Origin: Gemmata massiliana
GTDB taxonomy: Bacteria > Planctomycetota > Planctomycetia > Gemmatales > Gemmataceae
Assembly (NCBI RefSeq): GCF_901538265.1
Contig: NZ_LR593886.1
Coordinates: forward strand, 4,981,738-5,045,737
Length of the DNA: 64,000 bases
Direction of reading: 5' to 3'
The notes under the pieces are model-generated. The model ran no database searches and had not been told where the DNA came from. It saw nothing but the letters and a program-made list of their open reading frames with translations. Positions within the stretch are counted from its first letter, which is position 1, and each line of letters opens with the position of its first letter. This document shows positions 19,746 through 27,619 of the stretch, piece by piece. The translations under genes were made by a program, and so were the position numbers.

Positions 19746-21689
19746 ATGTTCCGCCGGTTGCCGACGTTCCTGCCGTTAACTTTCGCGGCAACGGTCGGTC
19801 TGTTCGTGCTCACCTCGTTCCTCACCGCCCAGCCGACCCCTCCGATGCCCGATACCGGCACCGGTGTGAAGCGGAGCCAGGAAGAGAATCTGAAATTCTA
19901 CAAGACATTCCGGGATCAGGTGTTGCGCCTCGCTCAGAAGTGGGAGAAGAGCGACAGTCCCGAAGACAAGGACCGGGCCAAGTCGCTTCGCGCCGTGTTG
20001 AAACTGGCCGAAGAGCGCGGCGTCGAGAAGTTGTTCAAGGAGCTGATCGAGGGGCTCAACGGTAAGAACCTCGGGGGCAGCGAGTTTGACTCGCTCCTCG
20101 GCAAGGACAAACAACTGATCGCCGCGCTGAACGAGATCCTCGAACTCCTCCAAACCGACGACGAAACGGCTCGGCTCAAGGAGCAGATTCGGAAACTCGA
20201 AGAGGCCATTAAAGCGATCCGCGAAATCAAGACCAAACAGGAGAACCTGCTCGCGCGGACCTTTAACCCGAAGAGCGACAACGACAAGCTCTCGAAGGAC
20301 CAGAAGGATCTTGCGAAGTCGACGCAGGATCTGGCCAACAAGCTCGCGAAGGCGGCCGACCCGAACAGTAAGGGGAACCCGAACGCGGGCGACAAGCAGG
20401 ACGCGAAGTCCGAGAACAAGGCCGAACCGAAACCGGGCGAGAACACCGCCGAGAACAAGCCCGATACCAAGGAAAACAAGAGCGACAACAAAGAAGCTTC
20501 GGGTGCCCCAATGGACCCGAAGGGCGGGAGCGAGTCCAAGCCGATGGGCGGCATGGGCATGCCGATGGCGGGCGGTGACAAGCCGGCCCCGATGGACCCG
20601 AAGGGCGGCGAGGCCAAGCCGAACGGTGAGTCCAAGCCGATGGATCCGATGGGCGGCGAACCCAAGCCGATGAGTGGCGAGAGCAAGGCCCAGGGCGAGG
20701 GCAAGGCCGAGAGCAAGCCGTCGGCCGGTCAGCCCGGTGGCGAGGGCAAGCCGATGGGTGGCGACGGTATGGGCGGTATGGGTATGGGGCAGCCCAGCCC
20801 CGGCGGGTCCAAGAGCGGCGGTTCGCCCTCCGGCGGCAGCCCGCCCCCGCAGGGCGGCAAGAAAGACCCCGCGGCCCAGAACGTGCAAGAAGCCGTTCCG
20901 CAACAGCAGGGTGCGGAAGAGGACATCAAGAAGAACGAAAAGACGCCGGCTACTAAGAAGCAGGATGAGGCGATCAAGAAGCTGGAAGAGGCTCTCAAGG
21001 ATCTCGAAGCGCGCCTGAAGCAGCTCCGCGAGAAGGAGCTGGCCAAACTCCTCGCGAACCTCGAACAGCGCGTCACCCTGATGCTCAAACTCCAGGCGGA
21101 AGTGAAGGTCGACACCGAGAACATCGACAAGACCGTTCAGTCGCTCGGCGGCAAGCCGGCGGTCGCGGAGATCCAGAAGAGCCAGACCCAGGCCGACAAG
21201 GAGAGCCAGATCGTCGGGATCGCCGAGGCCACGCTCAAACTGATGGAGGGCGAGGGCAGTGCGGTCGTGTTCGCGGGCGTGCTGAAGGAGGTCAAGGGGG
21301 ACATGGAGTCCGTTCAGAAGCGCCTGAACGAGGCCCGTGTGGGTGCCGACACTCAGCAGATCGAGTCGGACATCATCGAACAACTCAAGATGATGAAAGA
21401 GGCGCTCAAGAAGGCCCGGCAAGACCTGGAGAACAAGCCGAGCGAGCCGAAGCCCAACGACCCGAACGCGAAGAAGCCGGACAACAAACTGCTGGAACTG
21501 CTCGCCGAACTCAAACTGGTGCGGTCCCTGCAAGAGCAAGTAAACAAGCGAACTGTCATGTACAACAAGCAAGATCCGGGTGAACAGGCCAAGGACGCTC
21601 TGATCCAGGCCGAATTGAACCAACTCGCGGCGCGTCAAAAAGTGCTGCAAGAGATGCTTCACAAGATCGCCACGAAGGAAAATCAGTGA
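19746..21689 (+). CDS. Secreted low-complexity and coiled-coil protein
   Basis: The 647-residue protein starts at ATG 19746 after a strong GGAGGGAGG site. A signal peptide (FLPLTFAATVGLFVLTSFLT, then AQP) is followed by a charged coiled coil (LLQTDDETARLKEQIRKLEE). Residues about 210-380 are a low-complexity linker of Gly, Pro, Met, Lys and Glu with repeated PMDPKGGE-like units. A second long coiled coil (KKLEEALKDLEARLKQLREK) runs to the end. No catalytic domain is visible. It lies just downstream of the MoxR cluster but behind a terminator, so it is probably separately transcribed. I infer a periplasmic structural protein; the precise family is not known to me. Confidence 0.8.
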   Translation: MFRRLPTFLPLTFAATVGLFVLTSFLTAQPTPPMPDTGTGVKRSQEENLKFYKTFRDQVLRLAQKWEKSDSPEDKDRAKSLRAVLKLAEERGVEKLFKELIEGLNGKNLGGSEFDSLLGKDKQLIAALNEILELLQTDDETARLKEQIRKLEEAIKAIREIKTKQENLLARTFNPKSDNDKLSKDQKDLAKSTQDLANKLAKAADPNSKGNPNAGDKQDAKSENKAEPKPGENTAENKPDTKENKSDNKEASGAPMDPKGGSESKPMGGMGMPMAGGDKPAPMDPKGGEAKPNGESKPMDPMGGEPKPMSGESKAQGEGKAESKPSAGQPGGEGKPMGGDGMGGMGMGQPSPGGSKSGGSPSGGSPPPQGGKKDPAAQNVQEAVPQQQGAEEDIKKNEKTPATKKQDEAIKKLEEALKDLEARLKQLREKELAKLLANLEQRVTLMLKLQAEVKVDTENIDKTVQSLGGKPAVAEIQKSQTQADKESQIVGIAEATLKLMEGEGSAVVFAGVLKEVKGDMESVQKRLNEARVGADTQQIESDIIEQLKMMKEALKKARQDLENKPSEPKPNDPNAKKPDNKLLELLAELKLVRSLQEQVNKRTVMYNKQDPGEQAKDALIQAELNQLAARQKVLQEMLHKIATKENQ

Positions 21690-21871
21690 GCTAAAAATGA
21701 GGAAGGCGGGCGACCGGCACGGAATTTGTTGTGTCGGTTCCCGAGAAAAGCTAAGCTTCAGGTGTGAAAAAAACGTGCGGTGGTCGTCTACTGCTCAGGG
21801 ATGGCCGCCGCGTGTCCACAAACATCACAAAAACTCTCCGTTTCGCACCGCATTAACCCAGGAGTTTTGCC

Positions 21872-22972
21872 GTGAAGATTCGCCAGCTGTTTGCGGCCGC
21901 CGCGGTCTCCGCGGGATTGGCCGTCACCGTCACCCCAGCGTTCGCTGCTGAACCGGCCAAGAAGCCGACGTTCGGATTCAGCACGCTCAAAGCAGCAACC
22001 CCGGAATCCGCTAAAGCCAAGTGCGAAGCGTGGCTGAAGTCGGTCGGCCAGTTCGATCAGGCGGCCTTCGACAAGGTTTGGGCCGACGAGAAGCGGACCG
22101 TTCTCGATCGCACCGCCGACTCCCTCGCTCTGGGCAACTCCGAAGTCGCCGCGATGCTCGCCAACGTGCGCAAGCAAGACGCCGTGGCCCCGGACGCGGT
22201 CCCGGGCATCCTGAAGGACGACAAGCAAGACGCCTTCTTCCGCACCAACGTCGCGCTCGCGTTCGCGAAGGCCGCCGCCAGCAAGAAGGTGTACGAGGAG
22301 GCCATCGACGCCCTCAAGGGCGTGAACCCGGACGTCGCGGTCGACCCGGCCAGCTTGTACTTCTTCAAAGCTGTTTCCCACCACGGGACCGCGATGAAGA
22401 CCGGCGACAAGGAAGCGGCGATCGGCTCGATCGTCAAGCTCCTCGATGACGTGGCCGACGCCCCGGACCGCTACAAGATCGTCGCCACCCTCATGTTCTT
22501 TGAAATGCAGAACTGGGCCAGCGACCCGAAGGACCTCTCGAACATCGGCCGCCTGATGGACAACAGCGGGCGCCGGCTCGACCTCGCCCGCGGCGGCGAA
22601 AAGACCCAGGACATCCAAAAGAAGATCGTGTTCCGCCTCGACGAGATCATCAAGGAACTCGAATCCCAGTGCAAGGGCGGTAACTGCAACGGCGGTAACT
22701 GCCCCGGCGGTGGTCAGGGCAACGGCAACGGCAGCGGCAACAACCTGAACCCGAGCAAGCCCGCCGCCGACAGCAAGATCATGGGCGGCAGCGGCCCGGG
22801 CAAGGTCACCGACCAGGAACTGCGCAAGATCGCCGAACAGTGGGGCACCCTGCCGGCCGCGCAACGGGCGAAGGTCGTTCAGGACATCACCCGCGACCTG
22901 CCGGCCAAGTTCGAGCCGATGATCAAGAACTACTTCGAGTCCCTGGACAAGATCCACGGGTACAAGAAGTGA
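21872..22972 (+). CDS. Secreted protein of unknown function, Gly/Asn-rich linker
   Basis: The 366-residue protein starts at GTG 21872, preceded by AGGAG at 21860. A signal peptide (LFAAAAVSAGLAVTVTPAFA) leads to a helical domain (residues about 45-250) with no motif I recognise. A short linker of repeated GGNCNGGNCPGGGQGNGNGS follows and carries extra cysteines. A C-terminal helical segment (VTDQELRKIAEQWGTLPAAQ) resembles an end region seen in many planctomycete secreted proteins. A perfect terminator follows. Confidence 0.8.
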   Translation: MKIRQLFAAAAVSAGLAVTVTPAFAAEPAKKPTFGFSTLKAATPESAKAKCEAWLKSVGQFDQAAFDKVWADEKRTVLDRTADSLALGNSEVAAMLANVRKQDAVAPDAVPGILKDDKQDAFFRTNVALAFAKAAASKKVYEEAIDALKGVNPDVAVDPASLYFFKAVSHHGTAMKTGDKEAAIGSIVKLLDDVADAPDRYKIVATLMFFEMQNWASDPKDLSNIGRLMDNSGRRLDLARGGEKTQDIQKKIVFRLDEIIKELESQCKGGNCNGGNCPGGGQGNGNGSGNNLNPSKPAADSKIMGGSGPGKVTDQELRKIAEQWGTLPAAQRAKVVQDITRDLPAKFEPMIKNYFESLDKIHGYKK

Positions 22973-23002
22973 TTGGTCGGCGCACACTGACGGTGTAATC
23001 TA

Positions 23003-23040
23003 GGCGGTGGCCGACCGAAATCGGCCACCGCCTCTTTGTT
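23003..23040 (+). terminator. Intrinsic terminator
   Basis: A perfect 12-bp stem, GGCGGTGGCCGA/TCGGCCACCGCC, with a 6-base loop is followed by TCTTTGTT. It lies 30 bases after the preceding stop codon. Confidence 0.9.
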
Positions 23041-23100
23041 CAGGGCGGTGATTTTGTTGGCCGCGCTTTCGAGCCGATCTTCAGCGCGAGGAACTCAACT

Positions 23101-24354
23101 ATGCGATCCCCCCGCCGCGCCGCGGTTCTCGTCACGGGGTTTCTGGTTCTGGCAGTCGGCGCGCCCGGCGCGATCGGCGATGACGTGACCACCAGTGCCG
23201 GCAAGAAGCTCAACGGCAAGCTCGTGGGCGTGGACGCTCAGGGCGTGATGTTCGCCGTGGGTGAGAGTAAGGCCCAGATCCCGGCGCGCGACATCGTGGT
23301 GGTCGATCTGGGGAACAAGGTCGCTCCGATCCCGAAGGACGTGAGCACTTACTCCGAGATCGAGCTGACGGACGGGTCGACGTTCCGGGTCGTGAAGTTC
23401 GCGCTGAAGGGCAAACAGTTCGAGGCCGACCTGGTCCCGGGTCCGCAGGGCGTTCCGCTCCCGAAGCTCGATCTCCCGATGGGCGTGGTCTTCTCCGCGA
23501 TGAAGCGGGCCGACGACCCGAAGGTACGAGACTCGTGGAAGAAACTCCTGACGACACGCGGCAAGCGCGACCTCTACGTGATCGCACAAGAAACCGGCTT
23601 CACGTACATCCAGGGCACGGTCCTCGGCGGCGCGGTCGACGACCGGGGCCGGGGGGTTGTGAACTTCGAGAAAGAGGCCGGAGGGAAGGACGACCTGCAA
23701 CTGTCGCGCTCGGCGGGCCTGGTGTTCTACCAGCCGCAGCCGCCGACCATCGCGCCGACACTGTGCAAGGTGACGGACGTGTTCGGCAACGCGCTCACCG
23801 CGACCGAGATCGCGATCACGGACTCGGGCGTCGCCGTGAAAACGGTCGCGGGGGTCACGGTCAAGTACGCTTCCACCGCGGCGCTCGTGAAGCTCGACTA
23901 CGCACTGGGTAACGTGGCCTACTTGTCGGACCTCGACCCGCAACTCGAACTCCCCGAGATCCCGGCCATCGAGAAGCGCCTCAACCCCAACGCGGCGTAC
24001 CTCAAGGACCGCTCGCTCTCGAACGAACCGATCAAGCTGGAGAACCAGACGTTTCCGAAGGGCGTCTGCATCGCCCCCGATACGGTTGCGACGTTCAACC
24101 TCGGGGGCGACTACACGCAGTTCAAGGCGACCGTGGGGATCGACGAAAACGGCGCGAACGCGACGAGCGCCGCGCGGGTCACGATCGAGGCCGACGGTCA
24201 GGTCGTGTTCACGCAAGAACTGAAGCGGAAGGACAAGCCAAAGGGGTTAGTTCTGGCCGTGAAGGGCGTCAAGCAACTGCGCGTCATCGTCGAAGCGGAC
24301 ACACCGTTCAACGGGAACTACGTCACGCTGGCCGAGGCCCGCGTCCAGAAGTGA
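23101..24354 (+). CDS. Secreted NPCBM-like carbohydrate-binding protein
   Basis: The 417-residue protein starts at ATG 23101, with GAGGAA upstream. A signal peptide (AVLVTGFLVLAVGAPGAIG) is followed by two short beta-barrel-like repeats (GKKLNGKLVGVDAQGVMFAV; LTDGSTFRVVKFALKGKQFE). The last 130 residues (KGVCIAPDTVATFNLGGDYT, FKATVGIDENG, VKGVKQLRVIVEAD) match the NPCBM/NEW2 galactose-binding-like fold that often binds glycans. I infer an extracytoplasmic carbohydrate-binding role. The protease gene follows 103 bases later without an obvious terminator between them. Confidence 0.8.
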   Translation: MRSPRRAAVLVTGFLVLAVGAPGAIGDDVTTSAGKKLNGKLVGVDAQGVMFAVGESKAQIPARDIVVVDLGNKVAPIPKDVSTYSEIELTDGSTFRVVKFALKGKQFEADLVPGPQGVPLPKLDLPMGVVFSAMKRADDPKVRDSWKKLLTTRGKRDLYVIAQETGFTYIQGTVLGGAVDDRGRGVVNFEKEAGGKDDLQLSRSAGLVFYQPQPPTIAPTLCKVTDVFGNALTATEIAITDSGVAVKTVAGVTVKYASTAALVKLDYALGNVAYLSDLDPQLELPEIPAIEKRLNPNAAYLKDRSLSNEPIKLENQTFPKGVCIAPDTVATFNLGGDYTQFKATVGIDENGANATSAARVTIEADGQVVFTQELKRKDKPKGLVLAVKGVKQLRVIVEADTPFNGNYVTLAEARVQK

Positions 24355-24457
24355 CGCCGTGCGTGGGCACGGATCAGATATTGAGACCATCAACAATGGG
24401 TGGGCACTCGCCTCGCGGAGCGGCCCGTTCAATTCGCACACCTTTCGGGGCTTCACC

Positions 24458-26281
24458 ATGAGCCGATTCCCTCGACCGTCCCGTTTGTTGGCGATAGCCG
24501 CGTGTGCGGTCGTCGCGTCCGCGGGCCTGTTGGTACCGGTGGCGCCGGCGGCCCCGCTCGACGTGGACAAGGCCGTACTCGACGCCCAGACCCAGCGCAT
24601 CGCCGCGATCAAGAAGGTGCACCCGGCCGTGGTCGCGGTGTGCATGCCCAACGGCGAGGGGTGCGGGTCCGGCGTGCTCATCGACGCCGAGGGGTACGCG
24701 CTGACCAACTTCCACGTCGTTCAGGCGACCGGGCCGCTCCCGAAAGCGGGGCTGGCCGACGGCGTGCTCTACGACGCGGTCGTGTGCGGCATCGACAAGG
24801 TCGGCGACGTGGCGCTGATCCGCATGCTCCCGAAGGAGAAGGGCAAGCCGTTCCCGTTCGTGAAACTCGGGGACAGCGACAAGGTGCGCGGCGGGGACTG
24901 GTCGCTCGCGATGGGCAACCCGTTCTCGCTGGCGATGGACTTCACCCCGACGGTCACTTACGGCCTCGTCAGCGGGGTGAACCGGTACCAGCCGCCCGAA
25001 GGGAAGGGGCTGTTGGAGTACACCGATTGCATCCAGATCGAGACCTCGATCAACCCCGGGAACTCGGGCGGTCCGCTGTTCAACATGCAGGGCGAACTGA
25101 TCGGGATCAACGGGCGGGGCTCGTTCGAGAAGCGCGGGCGCGTGAACTCGGGCGTAGGGTACGCGATCTCGATCAACCAGATCAAGAATTTCATGGGCCA
25201 CCTGCGGGCCGGGATCGACACCGACCACGCGACACTCGGGGCGTTCGTCGCGAGCAAGTCCGAGGACGCGGCGCTGGCCCAGATCGTCGTGAAGCAGATC
25301 CTGGACGAGAGCGACGCCTTTCGGCGCGGGCTGGAGAACAACGACCAGTTGCTGGAGTTCGCCGGGCGCGCGATGACGAGCACGAACCAGTACAAGAACG
25401 CGCTGGGCATTTACCCCAAGGACTGGCGCCTGCCGCTCAAGATCCGCCGAGCGAACGAGCAGAAGGAACTGTTGGTCCGGTTGATGGGGAACATGGAAAA
25501 GGAGCGGGAGAAGCCGCCGGTGCCCGGCGAAGGGCCGCCCCAACCGCCGCCCTCGGCACCGGCACCGAAGCCGTCCGGTGAGGTCGCCAAAATGTTCGAG
25601 GAGAAGAAGGGGTACTCGAACTGGTACTTCAACACCCTCGAGCGCAACAAATTGCTCGCCGAGTTTAAGAAGCACGGGGACTTCTCGAACGTCGCCGGTT
25701 CCTGGACAATCGAGGGCTCCTACAAGATGGCGGACCGCGAGGGCGCGATGCGCGCCGAGGTCGCCGAAAACAAGGACTCGGCGAAGGTCACGCTGAAGAT
25801 GAACGTCGAGACCTCGCTCGAACCACTCAAGCAGTCGGACATCGGGCTCCAGAAGCAGCCCCTCGGCAGCGGCGGGCTGATGGCCGCGCTGTACCAGTAC
25901 CACCGGTTCCTCACTGTGGGTGAGAAGGGGTTCGAGGGCGGTTTCGCCCACGGCGGCAACGAGCCGTTCTACCCGTACCCGGCCGACGGCTCGGCCCCCA
26001 AGTCGCTCGCGTCACTCCGCGTGGATTGTGCGGTGATCGTGAGCAAACACGGCTCGGTGAACTGCAAGTGGTTCTTCTCGCTCAAGGACAACACGCTCCT
26101 CGGGTTCGAGTCGTACATCGCGAAGGACTCGAAGGACGCCGAAGCCGATCCGTGCGAGGTGTACTTCTCCAACTACAAGGACGTGGACGGGCGCAAGCTC
26201 CCGGGCCGCATCGAGGTGCGCCACGCGGACAAGCGCTACGCGGTCCTTATCCCCGCGAAGTGGACCCTCGGCGGCAAGTAA
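24458..26281 (+). CDS. Secreted trypsin-like (S1C/HtrA-type) protease with PDZ domain
   Basis: The protein has 607 residues from ATG 24458; the frame opens at 24359, but the signal peptide (LLAIAACAVVASAGLLVPVA) fits the later start. The catalytic triad is complete: His86 in ALTNFHVV, Asp117 in VGDVALIRM and Ser203 in NPGNSGGPLFN. A PDZ-like region follows (about 245-345; VVKQILDESDAFRRGLENND). After a Pro-rich linker comes a C-terminal beta-rich domain of about 200 residues that I do not recognise. It should act in the periplasm as a protease or chaperone. It is the only one of three adjacent protease-fold genes that keeps its active site. A terminator follows. Confidence 0.9.
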   Translation: MSRFPRPSRLLAIAACAVVASAGLLVPVAPAAPLDVDKAVLDAQTQRIAAIKKVHPAVVAVCMPNGEGCGSGVLIDAEGYALTNFHVVQATGPLPKAGLADGVLYDAVVCGIDKVGDVALIRMLPKEKGKPFPFVKLGDSDKVRGGDWSLAMGNPFSLAMDFTPTVTYGLVSGVNRYQPPEGKGLLEYTDCIQIETSINPGNSGGPLFNMQGELIGINGRGSFEKRGRVNSGVGYAISINQIKNFMGHLRAGIDTDHATLGAFVASKSEDAALAQIVVKQILDESDAFRRGLENNDQLLEFAGRAMTSTNQYKNALGIYPKDWRLPLKIRRANEQKELLVRLMGNMEKEREKPPVPGEGPPQPPPSAPAPKPSGEVAKMFEEKKGYSNWYFNTLERNKLLAEFKKHGDFSNVAGSWTIEGSYKMADREGAMRAEVAENKDSAKVTLKMNVETSLEPLKQSDIGLQKQPLGSGGLMAALYQYHRFLTVGEKGFEGGFAHGGNEPFYPYPADGSAPKSLASLRVDCAVIVSKHGSVNCKWFFSLKDNTLLGFESYIAKDSKDAEADPCEVYFSNYKDVDGRKLPGRIEVRHADKRYAVLIPAKWTLGGK

Positions 26282-26296
26282 ACTCCGGTCCCCGCG

Positions 26297-26327
26297 AGGC
26301 CCGCGCGCCCGATCGCGCGGGCCTTTG
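26297..26327 (+). terminator. Intrinsic terminator after the S1C protease
   Basis: A perfect 11-bp stem, AGGCCCGCGCG/CGCGCGGGCCT, with a 6-base loop, then TTG. The next gene starts only 29 bases later, so its promoter would have to overlap this element unless read-through occurs. Confidence 0.75.
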
Positions 26328-26355
26328 ATCCTTCACCCCGGCACACACAATTACC

Positions 26356-27540
26356 ATGTTCACGCGATACTCTGTGTTCCTCGCCGCGGTCGCACTTCTT
26401 GGTGCGCCCGCACTCGCGCCCGCGGCCGACCCGTTCGCGGAAACGGCGGAAAAGGCGAACAAGAAGCTGGTGAAAGTCTTCGGGGCCGGCGGGTTCCAGC
26501 GGATCAACAACTACGGCACCGGGATCGTCATCAGCAAGGAAGGGCACATTCTCACGGTCGCGAGTCAGTTGCTCGATACGACCGCGCTCGTTGTTCACCT
26601 CTACGACGGCCAGCGCCTCCCGGCGCAGGTGATCGTGACCGAACCGTTCCTGGACGTCGCGCTCATCAAGATCCGGCCGGAGGGCAAAAAGCTCGACGAT
26701 CCGACCGGCCTCGACCTCGACTACTTCGATTTCGAGGCCGCAGCAAAGCGCCCGCCGGCCGCGCCGGGCGACTGGATCTTGGCCATGAGCAACACGTTCG
26801 AGATCGCGCTCCGCGACGAGCCGCTCAGCGTGCAGCGCGGGGTCGTCTCCGCGTACACGAAGATGGCCGGGCGCCGCGGGATCTTCGAGTTCCCGTACAC
26901 CGGCGACGTGTACGTCGTGGACGCGATCACCAACAACCCCGGGGCCGCGGGCGGGGCGCTCTTGAACCGTAAGGGCGAACTGCTCGGCATCATCGGGCGC
27001 GAGATCAAGAACACCCTGACCGAGACGTGGATGAACTACGCGATCCCGGTCGGCGGGAAGGTCGATGTGAAGGAAAAGACGATCACGAAGGACAAGGACG
27101 GGAAGGAGATCGAGGGCGAGAAGGTCACTACGATCTCGATGCCCGAGTTCGTCAGTTTGGCGATGCAGGGCAAGTACAAGCCGGTCAAGCGGACCGACGT
27201 GATCGGTCAGGGCGGGTACCACGGTATCCTCTTCGTGCCCAACGTGGTCGAACGGACCCCGGCGTTCATCGAGGACGTGGTTCCGGGGTCGCCTGCGGAC
27301 AAGGCCGGGCTGCGGCCCGACGACCTCGTGAGCTTCGTCGACGGCGAGCCGGTCGTCAGCATCAAGGCGTTCGACGAGTTCATCAAGAAGCACACACGAA
27401 CCGGCAGCAAGATCCGGCTCGAAGTGCGGCGCGGGGAGACGCTCCAGCCCATCGAAATGGAACTCGGAGCCCACCCACCCAAACCCAGCAAGCCGATGCC
27501 CCCGGGGCCGCCGACCGCCACGACCCCTCCGAAGAAGTAA
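26356..27540 (+). CDS. Trypsin-fold/PDZ pseudoprotease (active site lost)
   Basis: The 394-residue protein has a signal peptide (SVFLAAVALLGAPALAPAA), a trypsin-like domain and a PDZ domain (about 295-385; PAFIEDVVPGSPADKAGLRP). The fold signature is clear (GTGIVISKEGHILTVASQLL; FLDVALIKI; NNPGAAGGALLNRKGELLGI). However, the His position is Ser70 and the Ser position is Ala198; only Asp100 remains. It cannot be a serine protease by the classical mechanism. I infer a binding or regulatory paralogue of the neighbouring active enzyme. The next gene follows after 79 bases, in which GGGCGCCGG/CCGGTGCCC (27551-27574) could form a hairpin. Confidence 0.88.
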   Translation: MFTRYSVFLAAVALLGAPALAPAADPFAETAEKANKKLVKVFGAGGFQRINNYGTGIVISKEGHILTVASQLLDTTALVVHLYDGQRLPAQVIVTEPFLDVALIKIRPEGKKLDDPTGLDLDYFDFEAAAKRPPAAPGDWILAMSNTFEIALRDEPLSVQRGVVSAYTKMAGRRGIFEFPYTGDVYVVDAITNNPGAAGGALLNRKGELLGIIGREIKNTLTETWMNYAIPVGGKVDVKEKTITKDKDGKEIEGEKVTTISMPEFVSLAMQGKYKPVKRTDVIGQGGYHGILFVPNVVERTPAFIEDVVPGSPADKAGLRPDDLVSFVDGEPVVSIKAFDEFIKKHTRTGSKIRLEVRRGETLQPIEMELGAHPPKPSKPMPPGPPTATTPPKK

Positions 27541-27619
27541 CCGATCTTTCGGGCGCCGGTTCGAGCCGGTGCCCACCCAACACAATCATTAACGGACCGC
27601 TCTTATTCGGAACTCACCG

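Noticed and set aside
20510..20870. Tandem repeat resembling a CRISPR or minisatellite
   Set aside because: The repeats encode the low-complexity Gly/Pro/Met linker of the secreted protein, and unit length and spacing are irregular.
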